Shown one piece after another: positions 18,995-27,781 of a DNA stretch of 64,000 nucleotides. The translations under genes and the position numbers were made by a program. Every line of letters begins with the position of its first letter. The stretch's first letter is position 1. The stretch lies in NCBI RefSeq assembly GCF_019880555.1, contig NZ_JAINVU010000003.1, positions 578,424-642,423 on the forward strand. Reading direction: 5' to 3'. The DNA is from Hephaestia mangrovi (GTDB lineage Bacteria > Pseudomonadota > Alphaproteobacteria > Sphingomonadales > Sphingomonadaceae). The notes under the pieces were generated by a model. That model did no database searches and was not told where the DNA came from. It was given only the letters and a program-made list of their open reading frames with translations.

Positions 18995-21900
18995 TCAGAA
19001 GGTGTACGACAGCCCCATGTAATAACGACGGCCAGAATAGACGTTCGAGATGAAACGATCCTTCGTGTCGTTGCCGAGGTGCTGGCGCTGTTCCGACTTG
19101 GTCAGGTTGATGACCGACGCCGTGAGCTGCACGTTCTTGACGATGTTGAGCGACGCATTGAGATCGACCTGTTCATACGGGTCGTCATAGACGTTCAACC
19201 CCGATTGCAGACCTTCGACGACCTCGCCGCGGCGGGTGTACGACGCGCGCACCAGCACCGGGCCATGCTCGTAGAACACCGAACCGTTGAACTGCGTCTT
19301 CGCACTGCCGACCAGCGGCGAGGTGCCGATCTTCTCGCCGTTCAGCGACACGTCGGCGACCGAGGTGTGGTTATAGGTGAAGTTCACCTGCGCGCCGAGG
19401 CCGAAGTCCAGCGTGTGCTGGGCATAAGCTTCGATACCTTCCGAAACCGCCGACGAGCCGTTCGCCGCCGTCGAATATTGCTGGACGGTCACCGTCTCGC
19501 CGTTGACCACGGTCGGCGTGTCCATCACGATCGGGACGATGAAATCGTGCACGTCCTTGCGGAACAGGGTCGCGCCGATCACCGAGCCGGGGTGGAAATA
19601 CCATTCCAGACCGACGTCATATTGCCAGGCGTTGAACGGCTTGAGATCGAAATTGCCGCCGCTGCCGAACCAGCCCGGCAGCGCGCCGAACTGACCGCGG
19701 TCGATGACGAACCAGTCGGAATTGAACGTCAGGTTGCGGTTGCCGGCGAGATCGCCGTAGCCCGGTCGTGAGATCACCTTCGACACTTCGCCGCGAGCGA
19801 GCAGGCGAGGCGTGATGTTCCACGCGATGTTGAAGCTCGGCAGGACGTTGGTGTACTGCTTCGACTCCTTGTGCGGACTGTATACGCGACGCTCGCGTTC
19901 GGATTGCGGATAGACGAGACAGTTGCCGTCGTCGCCGATGAGCGCCGGCGAGGTCGGATCGTTGGCAATCTCGTGCTTACAATATTTGTCCTCGTAATAG
20001 ACGACATCGGTCGAGATGCCGGTTTCCTTAGTGTTGACGACGCGCACACCGATATTGCCGCGGATCGTGTCCGTCTTGTAGTTGACCTGCGCGTAGCCCG
20101 CCCAGATTCGTTCGCCGATATTATAGAGGTTCTGAGGCTGCGGCACCCGAACCGGCCCGTTATAGGTCGAGTTCAGATAGTCCAGGTAGTTCGGCATGTT
20201 GAACGCGGGGAACGTGCTCGCTGAGAAGCCGCCGGCGATATTGCCGATGGGCTTGTTCAGGAAGAAGTCCGGGCTGGTGACCGCGGCGCCGGGGGCATCC
20301 TGGTAGCGCAGCGTGTTATCCGCATCCGCATACCAATCGAACTCGCCGGTTTCGCGGTGAATGTTGGTGTCACGCCATTTGCCGCCGACCTGGATCGAAT
20401 CGATGAACGAATCGAAATGCCGGGTGAGGTCGACCTGCGCATAACGCTGAGCGATCGAGCTGTTGGTGTAGCCCGAGCCGGTCGATCCCAGGTCGATCTG
20501 GGTGAGACCGTTCATGATATTGTCTTGCAGGTCCGGCGAGAATTGCATCGCGACCGACTGATTGGTGAACGACCAAGCGCTCAGCGAATTGCCGTTGACG
20601 TTGCCGGCCGCGCCGTGCTCGCCGTTGACCACGCGCGGCTTCGCCTGGGCATAGAATTGGAAGGACGGGCCGCCGGTCGCCTTGGTCTTGCCGAGCGTGA
20701 AGGCGACGTCGAGCCGGCCGACATGCCAATCGCCGTGCACATCATAGGTGTTCGAGATGATCTTCTGGCGGGCATAATAGCTCTGCATCGCTGGCGTTTC
20801 CATCGTGCAGGGATCTGACGGCACGCCAGTGTCCGGATTCACCGTGACAGTACGGCAGCCGGTACCCTCGGCCGGCACCTGGAAGGTCGCCGATTGCATG
20901 ATCGTCCCGCTCGAATCGAACGTCGCGCCCTGGAACAGCTTGCCGCCGCTGCCATAGCCCCATTCCGGAATCTTGAGGACGTTGTTGACGTTGTTCTCGC
21001 TCAGCTGGAACCGGAAGTAATTGGCGGTGATCTCGAGATTGTTGAACGGCCGCATCTGCGCCGTCGCCTGGATGCCGAGCCGCTTGCGCTTCTCGACCAG
21101 CACCGATTCGTCGACCGACTGCGGCGCCCAATAGCCGCTGTAATGCGTGCCGTCCTGGGCCGTCTCGCCGCTGCCCCAATAATCGATCGCGCCGTCGTTG
21201 GCGTAGGTATTGCCGTGAATGTCGGTCGCGGGCTGGGTCGTGGCGTCGTCGGACCACCAGTGCCAGCTCTCGGTATTTGCGCCGAGCGTGCGGTTGGTAC
21301 GCTCCTGATAGGTCGCGCCGACCAGGAAGCCGAGGGTCTTGTCCTCATTGTGCCAGGAGAGCACGCCCGAGGCATCGGGCTCGACCTTCTTGGTGACGTC
21401 GGCATAGGTACCCTCGATCTGCGCGGTGGCGAACCACGGCTTGAGATCGAGCGGCTTGCGCGTGTGGTTGATGATGACGCCGCCGACGCCGCCTTCGTCG
21501 AGACGCGCCTCCGGCGACTTGTAGACGTCGACGCTGGCGATCATGTTCGCAGGCAACAGCAGATAGTCGAACGAACGCGACGGATCACCTTGCGTCGCCG
21601 AAGCGAGAAAGTTGCCGTTGAGTTCGGTCAACGTGAGGTCGGAGCTCAGGCCGCGGATGCTGACGCGCGAACCTTCGCCGCCATCGCGCTCGATGATGAC
21701 GCCCGGCACACGCTGCAGCGCGTCGGCGACGTTCTTGTCGGGGAACTTGCCGACGTCGTCGGCAGTGATGACGTCGATGAATGCGTTCGCATTGCGCTTT
21801 TGCGTCAGGCTCGCCTCGATCGACTTGCGGTAGCCGGTGACGACGATGTCGCTGCCCGGCTGGCTCTGCGTCGCATCGGTGGCAGCGCTTGCCTGCGCGG

Positions 21901-22039
21901 CTGGATCGGCGGACGGCCCGGTCGCCGTCTGGGCGTGCGCGATGCCGGCGAAACCGGCGATCATGCTGCCGGTGAGCAGCAGACGCGCCATCGCCCGGGT
22001 GCGCAGCTTGTTGGTGTGAAATGCGTGACCCACGGCCAT
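18995..22039 (-). CDS. TonB-dependent outer-membrane receptor of the glycan locus
   Basis: This 1,014-residue receptor starts at 22039 after GGGAGGGAA. It has a signal peptide (ARLLLTGSMIAGFAGIAHA), a TonB-box-like segment DIVVTGYRKS, a plug domain (NVADALQRVPGVIIERDGGEGSRVSIRGLSSD) and a large beta-barrel ending in the aromatic YYMGLSYTF. It belongs to the Caulobacter/Sphingomonas type of carbohydrate TonB receptors that work without SusD. It should import oligosaccharides across the outer membrane, energised by TonB-ExbBD. Its position amid mannosidase genes points to N-glycan or mannan fragments as the ligand. Confidence 0.93.
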   Translation of the reverse strand: MAVGHAFHTNKLRTRAMARLLLTGSMIAGFAGIAHAQTATGPSADPAAQASAATDATQSQPGSDIVVTGYRKSIEASLTQKRNANAFIDVITADDVGKFPDKNVADALQRVPGVIIERDGGEGSRVSIRGLSSDLTLTELNGNFLASATQGDPSRSFDYLLLPANMIASVDVYKSPEARLDEGGVGGVIINHTRKPLDLKPWFATAQIEGTYADVTKKVEPDASGVLSWHNEDKTLGFLVGATYQERTNRTLGANTESWHWWSDDATTQPATDIHGNTYANDGAIDYWGSGETAQDGTHYSGYWAPQSVDESVLVEKRKRLGIQATAQMRPFNNLEITANYFRFQLSENNVNNVLKIPEWGYGSGGKLFQGATFDSSGTIMQSATFQVPAEGTGCRTVTVNPDTGVPSDPCTMETPAMQSYYARQKIISNTYDVHGDWHVGRLDVAFTLGKTKATGGPSFQFYAQAKPRVVNGEHGAAGNVNGNSLSAWSFTNQSVAMQFSPDLQDNIMNGLTQIDLGSTGSGYTNSSIAQRYAQVDLTRHFDSFIDSIQVGGKWRDTNIHRETGEFDWYADADNTLRYQDAPGAAVTSPDFFLNKPIGNIAGGFSASTFPAFNMPNYLDYLNSTYNGPVRVPQPQNLYNIGERIWAGYAQVNYKTDTIRGNIGVRVVNTKETGISTDVVYYEDKYCKHEIANDPTSPALIGDDGNCLVYPQSERERRVYSPHKESKQYTNVLPSFNIAWNITPRLLARGEVSKVISRPGYGDLAGNRNLTFNSDWFVIDRGQFGALPGWFGSGGNFDLKPFNAWQYDVGLEWYFHPGSVIGATLFRKDVHDFIVPIVMDTPTVVNGETVTVQQYSTAANGSSAVSEGIEAYAQHTLDFGLGAQVNFTYNHTSVADVSLNGEKIGTSPLVGSAKTQFNGSVFYEHGPVLVRASYTRRGEVVEGLQSGLNVYDDPYEQVDLNASLNIVKNVQLTASVINLTKSEQRQHLGNDTKDRFISNVYSGRRYYMGLSYTF

Positions 22040-22411
22040 CTGTATTCCCTCCCTCGACGCGAAGCCCAGCTTCGCCCTGTTGTGTTTGCGCTGCCCGACC
22101 TGCCGGGAGCAGGGCCCGCAAACCATGCGCGGCCAAGCGATCAGCGATGCCTTATTTCAAAATACAAAAAACAATTTGTCAATTGTATTGTCGCGGCGCT
22201 TGCGCGATACCCCGGACGTATCGTCCGCCCATCGTTGGTGCGGTGGACAAGACATTGAATGAAGGGCGGATTGCTTCTGCACCTGGCAGCAAGGTGATCT
22301 GCCGCGGAGGCACTGCGGCCCATCGCGTCATCGGCTATGTGAAGCAGATGGCAGCGGCTTGTGACATTTAGGCCACGTCGTTCCGGCGGGGCGCGAAAGG
22401 GAGAGGAAATC
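22040..22411. promoter_or_regulatory. Divergent promoter region, TonB receptor / GH92
   Basis: A 372-bp intergenic region serves two divergent genes. It contains a strongly AT-rich tract (22151-22190) in GC-rich surroundings that carries the palindrome listed separately. On the minus strand TTGACA lies inside that palindrome and could serve as a -35 element for the receptor gene. No open frame here looks coding. Confidence 0.5.
22171..22186. promoter_or_regulatory. Palindromic operator candidate ACAATT-N4-AATTGT
   Basis: ACAATTTGTCAATTGT has perfect 6-bp arms. Read on the minus strand, CAATTGACAAA and the following TGTTTT recur almost identically at 30235-30253 in front of another minus-strand GH92 gene. 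It is the best copy of a motif shared by several promoters of the locus. The ROK regulator at 9363 is the obvious candidate binder, since ROK operators are AT-rich palindromes. Confidence 0.6.
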
Positions 22412-24793
22412 ATGGCAGTCGGGTTGAAAACGGTGTCGGTTCTCGCACTCGCCGCAGCGACGCCCGCGCTCGCCGCCGGGCCCGCCGATTCGGTCAATCC
22501 GATGATCGGCACGACCAATGGCGGCAACGTCTTTCCCGGCGCGGTGGTGCCTTACGGCATGGTTTCGTTCAGCCCCGAGGAAGTGCCGCTGCCGGGCGGA
22601 CGCGGGCTGGTCGCCGCACCCGGCGGCTATGAATATCGCTCGAACGGCGTGCGCGGCTTCGGGATCGCGCACTTGTCCGGCAGCGGCTGCGCCGGTGCGG
22701 CGGGCGACGTGCCGGTGATGCCGGTGACGCGCGATATCGAGTTATCGCCATCGGCGGCGGGCGAGGGCAATCGCTTCACCGCCTATCTCGATCACGCCAA
22801 GGAGCAGGCCAGCGCGGGCCGTTATGCGGTAACGCTCGGCAATCGCGTCGCGGTGGCGCTGTCGGCGACCGAACGGACCGGCATCGCGCGCTTCGATTTC
22901 CCCGAGGACGGCGCTGCAAACCTACTGTTCCGCACGTCCGACACCGAAGTCGGATCTAGCGCCGCGACAATCCATATCGATGCCGCGCACCGCACCGTTT
23001 CGGGCAACGTGACCAGCGGCAATTTCTGCGGCTACCTCTCCCCCGACAAGCAGACGAGCTATTACACGCTGCACTTCGTCGCCCAGTTCGATCAGCCGTT
23101 CACCGTCGGCGGCACCTGGACCGATGCCGTGCTGCACCCCGGGGCGACCGATGCGTCGGGCGGCACCGGTTATGGAAAGGACGGCTTCCCGGCGCCGGGC
23201 AAGGGATCGGGCGGCTGGATCAGTTTCGGCAAGCAGGCGCGCCACGTCACCATGCGGATCGGCATTTCCTATGTCGACGAAGCCGGCGCGCGCGCGAATC
23301 TCGCCAAGGAAGATCCCCAAGGCTCGACATTGGACGGCATCGCCACCGCGGCACGCCAGGCATGGGACGACGAGCTCGGCAAGATCCGGATCAGCGGCGG
23401 CAGCGCGGATGATCGCTCGGTATTCTACACCGCGCTTTATCACGCGCTGATCCATCCCAGCATCTACAGCGATGTCGACGGACGCTATCGCGGAATGGAC
23501 GGCGCCGTGCACCGCGTGACGGGCAGCCAGGCGGTGCAATATGCCAATTATTCGGGCTGGGACGTCTATCGCTCGCAAGTCCAGCTCGTCACGCTGATCG
23601 ACCCCAAGCGCGGCGCCGATATCGCGCAGTCGCTCTACAACCAGGCCAATCAGAACAACGGCGTGTGGGACCGCTGGACGCATCTGACCGGCGCGACGAG
23701 CGTGATGAACGGCGATCCCTCGCCGCAGACGCTGGCCGCGATCTACGCGTTCGGCGGCACCGGCTTCGATCTCAAGGGCGCGTATCGATCGCTGCTCAAG
23801 GCCGCGACGGTGCCGACCGCGCTCGATCTCGCCCGGACCGGCTGCCCGGTCTTGTGCAGCGGCGAGCGGCCCGGGCTCGATCAGTGGCTCAAGCTGCATT
23901 ACATGCCGGTGGGCGCGCCCGGCTGGGGCTCGGCGGCGGATACGCTGGAGCTCGCCGCGGCCGATTTCGGCGTGGCGCAGCTCGCCCGCTTCGCCGGCGA
24001 TCCCGCCACCGAACGGCGGTTCGTCGATCGCGCCGGCTGGTGGCGCAATCTCTACAATCCCAAGGCGACGCCGGAGGGCGGCTATATCCAGCCGCGCAAT
24101 GCCGATGGCAGCTGGGCCAAGTTCGATCCGGCCTCGGATGACGAAGACTCGTTCGTCGAAGCGACCGGCGCGGTCTATCTGTGGATGGTGCCGTTCGATC
24201 CGGCCGGCCTGTTCACCGAGATGGGCGGGCGCGACACGGCGACGAAGCGGCTCGATGCCTTCTTCCACAAGGATGACGGCAGCTGGGCGGTGACCAAGGC
24301 CGGGCCGACGCATTCAGAGCTCGACAACGAACCCTCGGTCGCGGCGCCGTGGCTATACGATTTCGCCGGCCAGCCGTGGAAGACGCAAGGCGCCGTGCGC
24401 GCGGCGATGCAGCAGATCTGGACCAACCGGCCCGACGGGATTTCGGGCAATGACGATCTCGGCGAGATGTCGTCCTGGTACGTCTGGTCGGCGCTGGGCA
24501 TGTATCCGCTCTATCCCGGCCGCGCCGAGCTGGTGCTGGGCAGCCCGCTGTTCCCGAAGGCGGAGATCACTCGGCCCGGCGCGACGATCATGATCACCGC
24601 CAAGGGCGCCGCGGCCGACGCCCCCTACGTCCAGAAGCTGAGCGTCGACGGCAAGGACAGCCAACGGCTGTGGTTGCCCGAGAGCTTCGTCAAGACGGGC
24701 GGCACGCTCGACTTCACGCTCGGCACCACGCCGGACAAGGATTGGGGCGCGGCCGCGAGCGACGCGCCGCCGTCATTCGGGCCATCCGAATAG
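22412..24793 (+). CDS. GH92 alpha-mannosidase-family enzyme, exported
   Basis: This 793-residue protein starts at the ATG at 22412 after GAGAGGAA and has a signal peptide (MAVGLKTVSVLALAAATPALAAG). GH92 blocks are NPMIGTTNGGNVFPGAVVPYGMVSFSP, NYSGWDVYRSQ, EMSSWYVWSALGMYPLYPG and LGSPLF. The acid region reads HSELDNEPSVAAPWLYDF, keeping Glu640, but the sequence around it differs from the other three GH92 proteins (DNEP, not GNEP/GNQP). It therefore belongs to a different GH92 subgroup and may have another linkage preference. It is divergent from the TonB receptor. Confidence 0.9.
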   Translation: MAVGLKTVSVLALAAATPALAAGPADSVNPMIGTTNGGNVFPGAVVPYGMVSFSPEEVPLPGGRGLVAAPGGYEYRSNGVRGFGIAHLSGSGCAGAAGDVPVMPVTRDIELSPSAAGEGNRFTAYLDHAKEQASAGRYAVTLGNRVAVALSATERTGIARFDFPEDGAANLLFRTSDTEVGSSAATIHIDAAHRTVSGNVTSGNFCGYLSPDKQTSYYTLHFVAQFDQPFTVGGTWTDAVLHPGATDASGGTGYGKDGFPAPGKGSGGWISFGKQARHVTMRIGISYVDEAGARANLAKEDPQGSTLDGIATAARQAWDDELGKIRISGGSADDRSVFYTALYHALIHPSIYSDVDGRYRGMDGAVHRVTGSQAVQYANYSGWDVYRSQVQLVTLIDPKRGADIAQSLYNQANQNNGVWDRWTHLTGATSVMNGDPSPQTLAAIYAFGGTGFDLKGAYRSLLKAATVPTALDLARTGCPVLCSGERPGLDQWLKLHYMPVGAPGWGSAADTLELAAADFGVAQLARFAGDPATERRFVDRAGWWRNLYNPKATPEGGYIQPRNADGSWAKFDPASDDEDSFVEATGAVYLWMVPFDPAGLFTEMGGRDTATKRLDAFFHKDDGSWAVTKAGPTHSELDNEPSVAAPWLYDFAGQPWKTQGAVRAAMQQIWTNRPDGISGNDDLGEMSSWYVWSALGMYPLYPGRAELVLGSPLFPKAEITRPGATIMITAKGAAADAPYVQKLSVDGKDSQRLWLPESFVKTGGTLDFTLGTTPDKDWGAAASDAPPSFGPSE

Positions 24794-24805
24794 GTCTGCC
24801 CATGC

Positions 24806-25666
24806 TTAATGGCTGTCGGGTAAGAGGAATTCCGATAACGCTCGGAACCGTACCGCTGGCACACTGAAACAGAAAGGCGCTGCCGTCGCGCCCCATCCCC
24901 GCAACTGAGCACCCGGTCGATAATCGACGGTATCGAGTGGTTCCACCGCTGCAAGGTCGATCGGCAGGTCGATTTCCGAGAAACACAAGCGATTGTTGTC
25001 ACTCACCTTCGCGACGGCGGCCTCCTGCAACGAGAGGAATGCAACAGCCTGATCCCAATCATTGAAGAACTCTTGCAGGGCATCTGGCAGCGCCTTGGCG
25101 CCGCGGGCCGTGACAAGCTTCATCGCCGGCGCGCTGCCCTCTCCACCGATTGTCGTACGGAAGCTATCTCCATGCCGTTCGTGGGTGAATTGCTCGGCGT
25201 GATGGGAAGGCAGGATATCGGTGAACACTCGCGTGCCCAGCGCATAGACCGCACTGTCGAATATGTTGCTGAGAAACAGGACTGCATGTGCGGTGGCAGG
25301 AGCACCTGCCGGCACGGACGTGAGATAGAGCCGCCAGTTACTTTGCAGTGGCGACGGACAGACACGCCGTAGTCCACCGAGGAATGCCGGACCGAAATGG
25401 CCGTGGCGATAGGTGACGACGGTCAACAACGTATGGCCTTCACGAACGACGATCGATACACCCGGCGGAACGAGGGGTATCACGGCCGAAGCGGGAACGG
25501 TCCACGTCGCGTAGATCACGTCAATCACGTCGCTGGCAAGAACCGGCATCGGCACCCGTGCCGCGATGATGCGGCGAACTCGACGCATCGTGGCGCAATT
25601 GCCGATACGATCGGCGAGCCGTCCGAACATCCCGCCGATGGGCGATTTGAAGCGATTATTAGACAT
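24806..25666 (-). CDS. DUF2071 / acetoacetate decarboxylase-like fold protein
   Basis: This 286-residue protein resembles the DUF2071 (YqjF-like) family, which shares a fold with acetoacetate decarboxylase. Blocks include IYATWTVPASAVIPLVPPGVSI, YRHGHFGP and SNWRLYLTSVPA. No function is established for the family, and no signal peptide is evident. The gene is visibly less GC-rich than its neighbours, lacks a good ribosome-binding site and is wedged between glycosidase genes, suggesting a separate acquisition. It converges with the GH92 gene with 12 bp between stops. Confidence 0.65.
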   Translation of the reverse strand: MSNNRFKSPIGGMFGRLADRIGNCATMRRVRRIIAARVPMPVLASDVIDVIYATWTVPASAVIPLVPPGVSIVVREGHTLLTVVTYRHGHFGPAFLGGLRRVCPSPLQSNWRLYLTSVPAGAPATAHAVLFLSNIFDSAVYALGTRVFTDILPSHHAEQFTHERHGDSFRTTIGGEGSAPAMKLVTARGAKALPDALQEFFNDWDQAVAFLSLQEAAVAKVSDNNRLCFSEIDLPIDLAAVEPLDTVDYRPGAQLRGWGATAAPFCFSVPAVRFRALSEFLLPDSH

Positions 25667-25722
25667 AACGCAGCATGGCTCGCCAGCCAGATCGTGTCGA
25701 GCGCCGCAACCGTGCGATGTGT

Positions 25723-27651
25723 CTAGTTACCGCCCTGCCACAGCGGCGCTGCGATCTTGGCGATGTCTTCGGGCGGCGCTTTCGATTGCGCGCGGTCGTA
25801 GGTCAGCAGGCCGTTGATCTCGCCCTCGACATCGGTGGTCTGGGTGTAGACCGAGGCACTGAGGCCGTCCTCCTTCGCCTGACGCACCACCTCGTCCATC
25901 TTGCGGCGCAAGCGGGCGAGATAATCCTGCGGCGTCTTGGCGACCTGATAGCTCCAGGTCTGGTCCTCGCGCCACAAATGGCCCGAGATCGGATAGCCGA
26001 CGCCGCCATATTCGCCGAGCACAAGCGCGCGCTTCGAATGGTAGGCGGGCGTGTGCGGCACATCCTCATAGGTGTGGATATCGAACACGTCGGAAACGCC
26101 CGGCGCGACGTCCAGCCAGCCGGTGTCGGCATCGATCAGCCGGCTCGGGTCCATGCCCTTGGCGTAGCGCGCGAGCATCGCCGAATTATACTGGCCCCAG
26201 CCCTCGTTGTTGATCACCCACAGCACGATCGACGGGAAATCATCGAGATCGCCGATCATGTGCGCGAGCTCGTTCTGGATCTCGTCCATGTCGTCCGACG
26301 AGAACACCGCCTGCCCCTTGCTGGTGCCGGTGACGAACTGGTCTTCGCTGTCGCTGCCGGCGGACGGCAGATCCTGCCAGATCAGCATACCGAGGTGATC
26401 GGCATCGTAATAATAGCGCGCCGGCTCGATCTTGATGTGCTTCCTGAGCATGTTGAAGCCGGCCTTCTTCAGGAAGACGATGTCGCTCTTCATCGCCTCT
26501 TCCGACGGCGGCGTGTAGAGCCCGTCAGGCCACCAGCCCTGATCGAGCGTGCCGTTCTCGAAATAGGGCTTGTTGTTGAGCAGCATCACCGGCTGGCCGG
26601 CCAGCTTGCCCGGGCCGATCGAGATCTTGCGCATCGCGAAATAGCTGTCGACGGTATCGCTGGGCGCGCCGACCACGGTGGCATGCGCATAATCCCGTTG
26701 TTCGCCGGCGGTGAAGCGCGCGTCATAGGCCTTGTGCTGATCGGCATAAGGGCTCTTCACCGTTACCAACTCGGCCTTGAGGTCGTAAAGATACGGGTGC
26801 TCGGGCGTCCACAAATGCGCGTTCGGGATCTTGAGCGTCGCGTGGCGGTTGGCGCGGATGATCGTCTGCGCGATCACCTTGCCGTGATCACTCGCGGTGA
26901 GGCGCACCGCGGTGGTGCCGTCGGTGCCTTCGTTGGTCGCGACATCGACGTCGAGCACGCCACGATCGATATCGGGCGTCGCGCGGACGTCTGCGATGTG
27001 GTTCTCGGGCACCGGCTCGAGCCAGACCGTTTGCCAGATGCCGCTTACCGCCGTGTACCAGATTCCGGAGGGATCGGCGATCTGCTTGCCGCGGGGCTGG
27101 TTGCCCTTGCTGGTCGGATCGGTGACCTCGACGGTCAGCTCGTTCTGTCCGGGCTTGAGATAATCGGTGATGTCGAAGCCGAACGTGTCGTACCCGCCCT
27201 TGTGGCTGCCGACTACCGCGCCGTTGACCAGCACTGTCGCCGCATAATCGACCGCGCCGAAATTGAGCATGACGTGCTGGCCGCGCCAATCGGCGGGTAC
27301 GGTGAAGCTGCGGCGATACCAGATGCGATCGCCGGGCGCGACCTTGCGGGCGACGCGCGACAACTTCGATTCGACCGGGAAGGGCACGAGGATCTGCCCG
27401 TCCATCCGTGCCGGCTGCGCCGCCGCCCTGGGCGCGATCGCATAATCCCACAAGCCGTTGAGATTCTGCCAGCGGTCGCGCTTCATCTGCGGACGGGGAT
27501 AGCTGCGCCAGGCATTGTCCGGTGTCACCGCCTTGCCCCAGCGCGTCATGAGGTTGCTGGTATAGACGTGATCGTCGGCGGTCTGCGCGCTCGCCGCGGT
27601 GCCGCTGAGCAAAAGAGCGAGCGTCATCGCGGCGCCGGTGATTCTCGTCAT
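25723..27651 (-). CDS. GH2 glycosidase (beta-galactosidase/beta-glucuronidase-like), exported
   Basis: This 642-residue protein starts at 27651 after GAGGAG and has a signal peptide (MTRITGAAMTLALLLSGTAASAQ). It has a sugar-binding jelly roll (NLNGLWDYAI, IWYRRSFTVP, HKGGYDTFGFDIT), an Ig-like segment and a GH2 TIM barrel. The acid/base is predicted as Glu483 in VINNEGW and the nucleophile as Glu547 in VLGEYGG. The substrate could be a beta-galactoside, beta-glucuronide or beta-mannoside capping the glycan. It lies 130 bp downstream of a GH92 gene on the same strand, likely in the same transcript. Confidence 0.85.
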   Translation of the reverse strand: MTRITGAAMTLALLLSGTAASAQTADDHVYTSNLMTRWGKAVTPDNAWRSYPRPQMKRDRWQNLNGLWDYAIAPRAAAQPARMDGQILVPFPVESKLSRVARKVAPGDRIWYRRSFTVPADWRGQHVMLNFGAVDYAATVLVNGAVVGSHKGGYDTFGFDITDYLKPGQNELTVEVTDPTSKGNQPRGKQIADPSGIWYTAVSGIWQTVWLEPVPENHIADVRATPDIDRGVLDVDVATNEGTDGTTAVRLTASDHGKVIAQTIIRANRHATLKIPNAHLWTPEHPYLYDLKAELVTVKSPYADQHKAYDARFTAGEQRDYAHATVVGAPSDTVDSYFAMRKISIGPGKLAGQPVMLLNNKPYFENGTLDQGWWPDGLYTPPSEEAMKSDIVFLKKAGFNMLRKHIKIEPARYYYDADHLGMLIWQDLPSAGSDSEDQFVTGTSKGQAVFSSDDMDEIQNELAHMIGDLDDFPSIVLWVINNEGWGQYNSAMLARYAKGMDPSRLIDADTGWLDVAPGVSDVFDIHTYEDVPHTPAYHSKRALVLGEYGGVGYPISGHLWREDQTWSYQVAKTPQDYLARLRRKMDEVVRQAKEDGLSASVYTQTTDVEGEINGLLTYDRAQSKAPPEDIAKIAAPLWQGGN

Positions 27652-27781
27652 ATTAATCTCCTCTCTGAGGGAGGGTGTAGCAGCTGGAGCCCAGGACGTG
27701 GAGCAGGGCGGCTCTTGTCCTGGGCTCCGGCCTCCGCGCCGGGGAGGAAGGAGAAGCGCGGAGGCTATTTCGACCAGCGTT

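Noticed and set aside
24794..25722. SusD or a sugar transporter in the glycan locus
   Set aside because: The only additional gene is DUF2071-like; no SusD, MFS or ABC sugar permease is present in the window.
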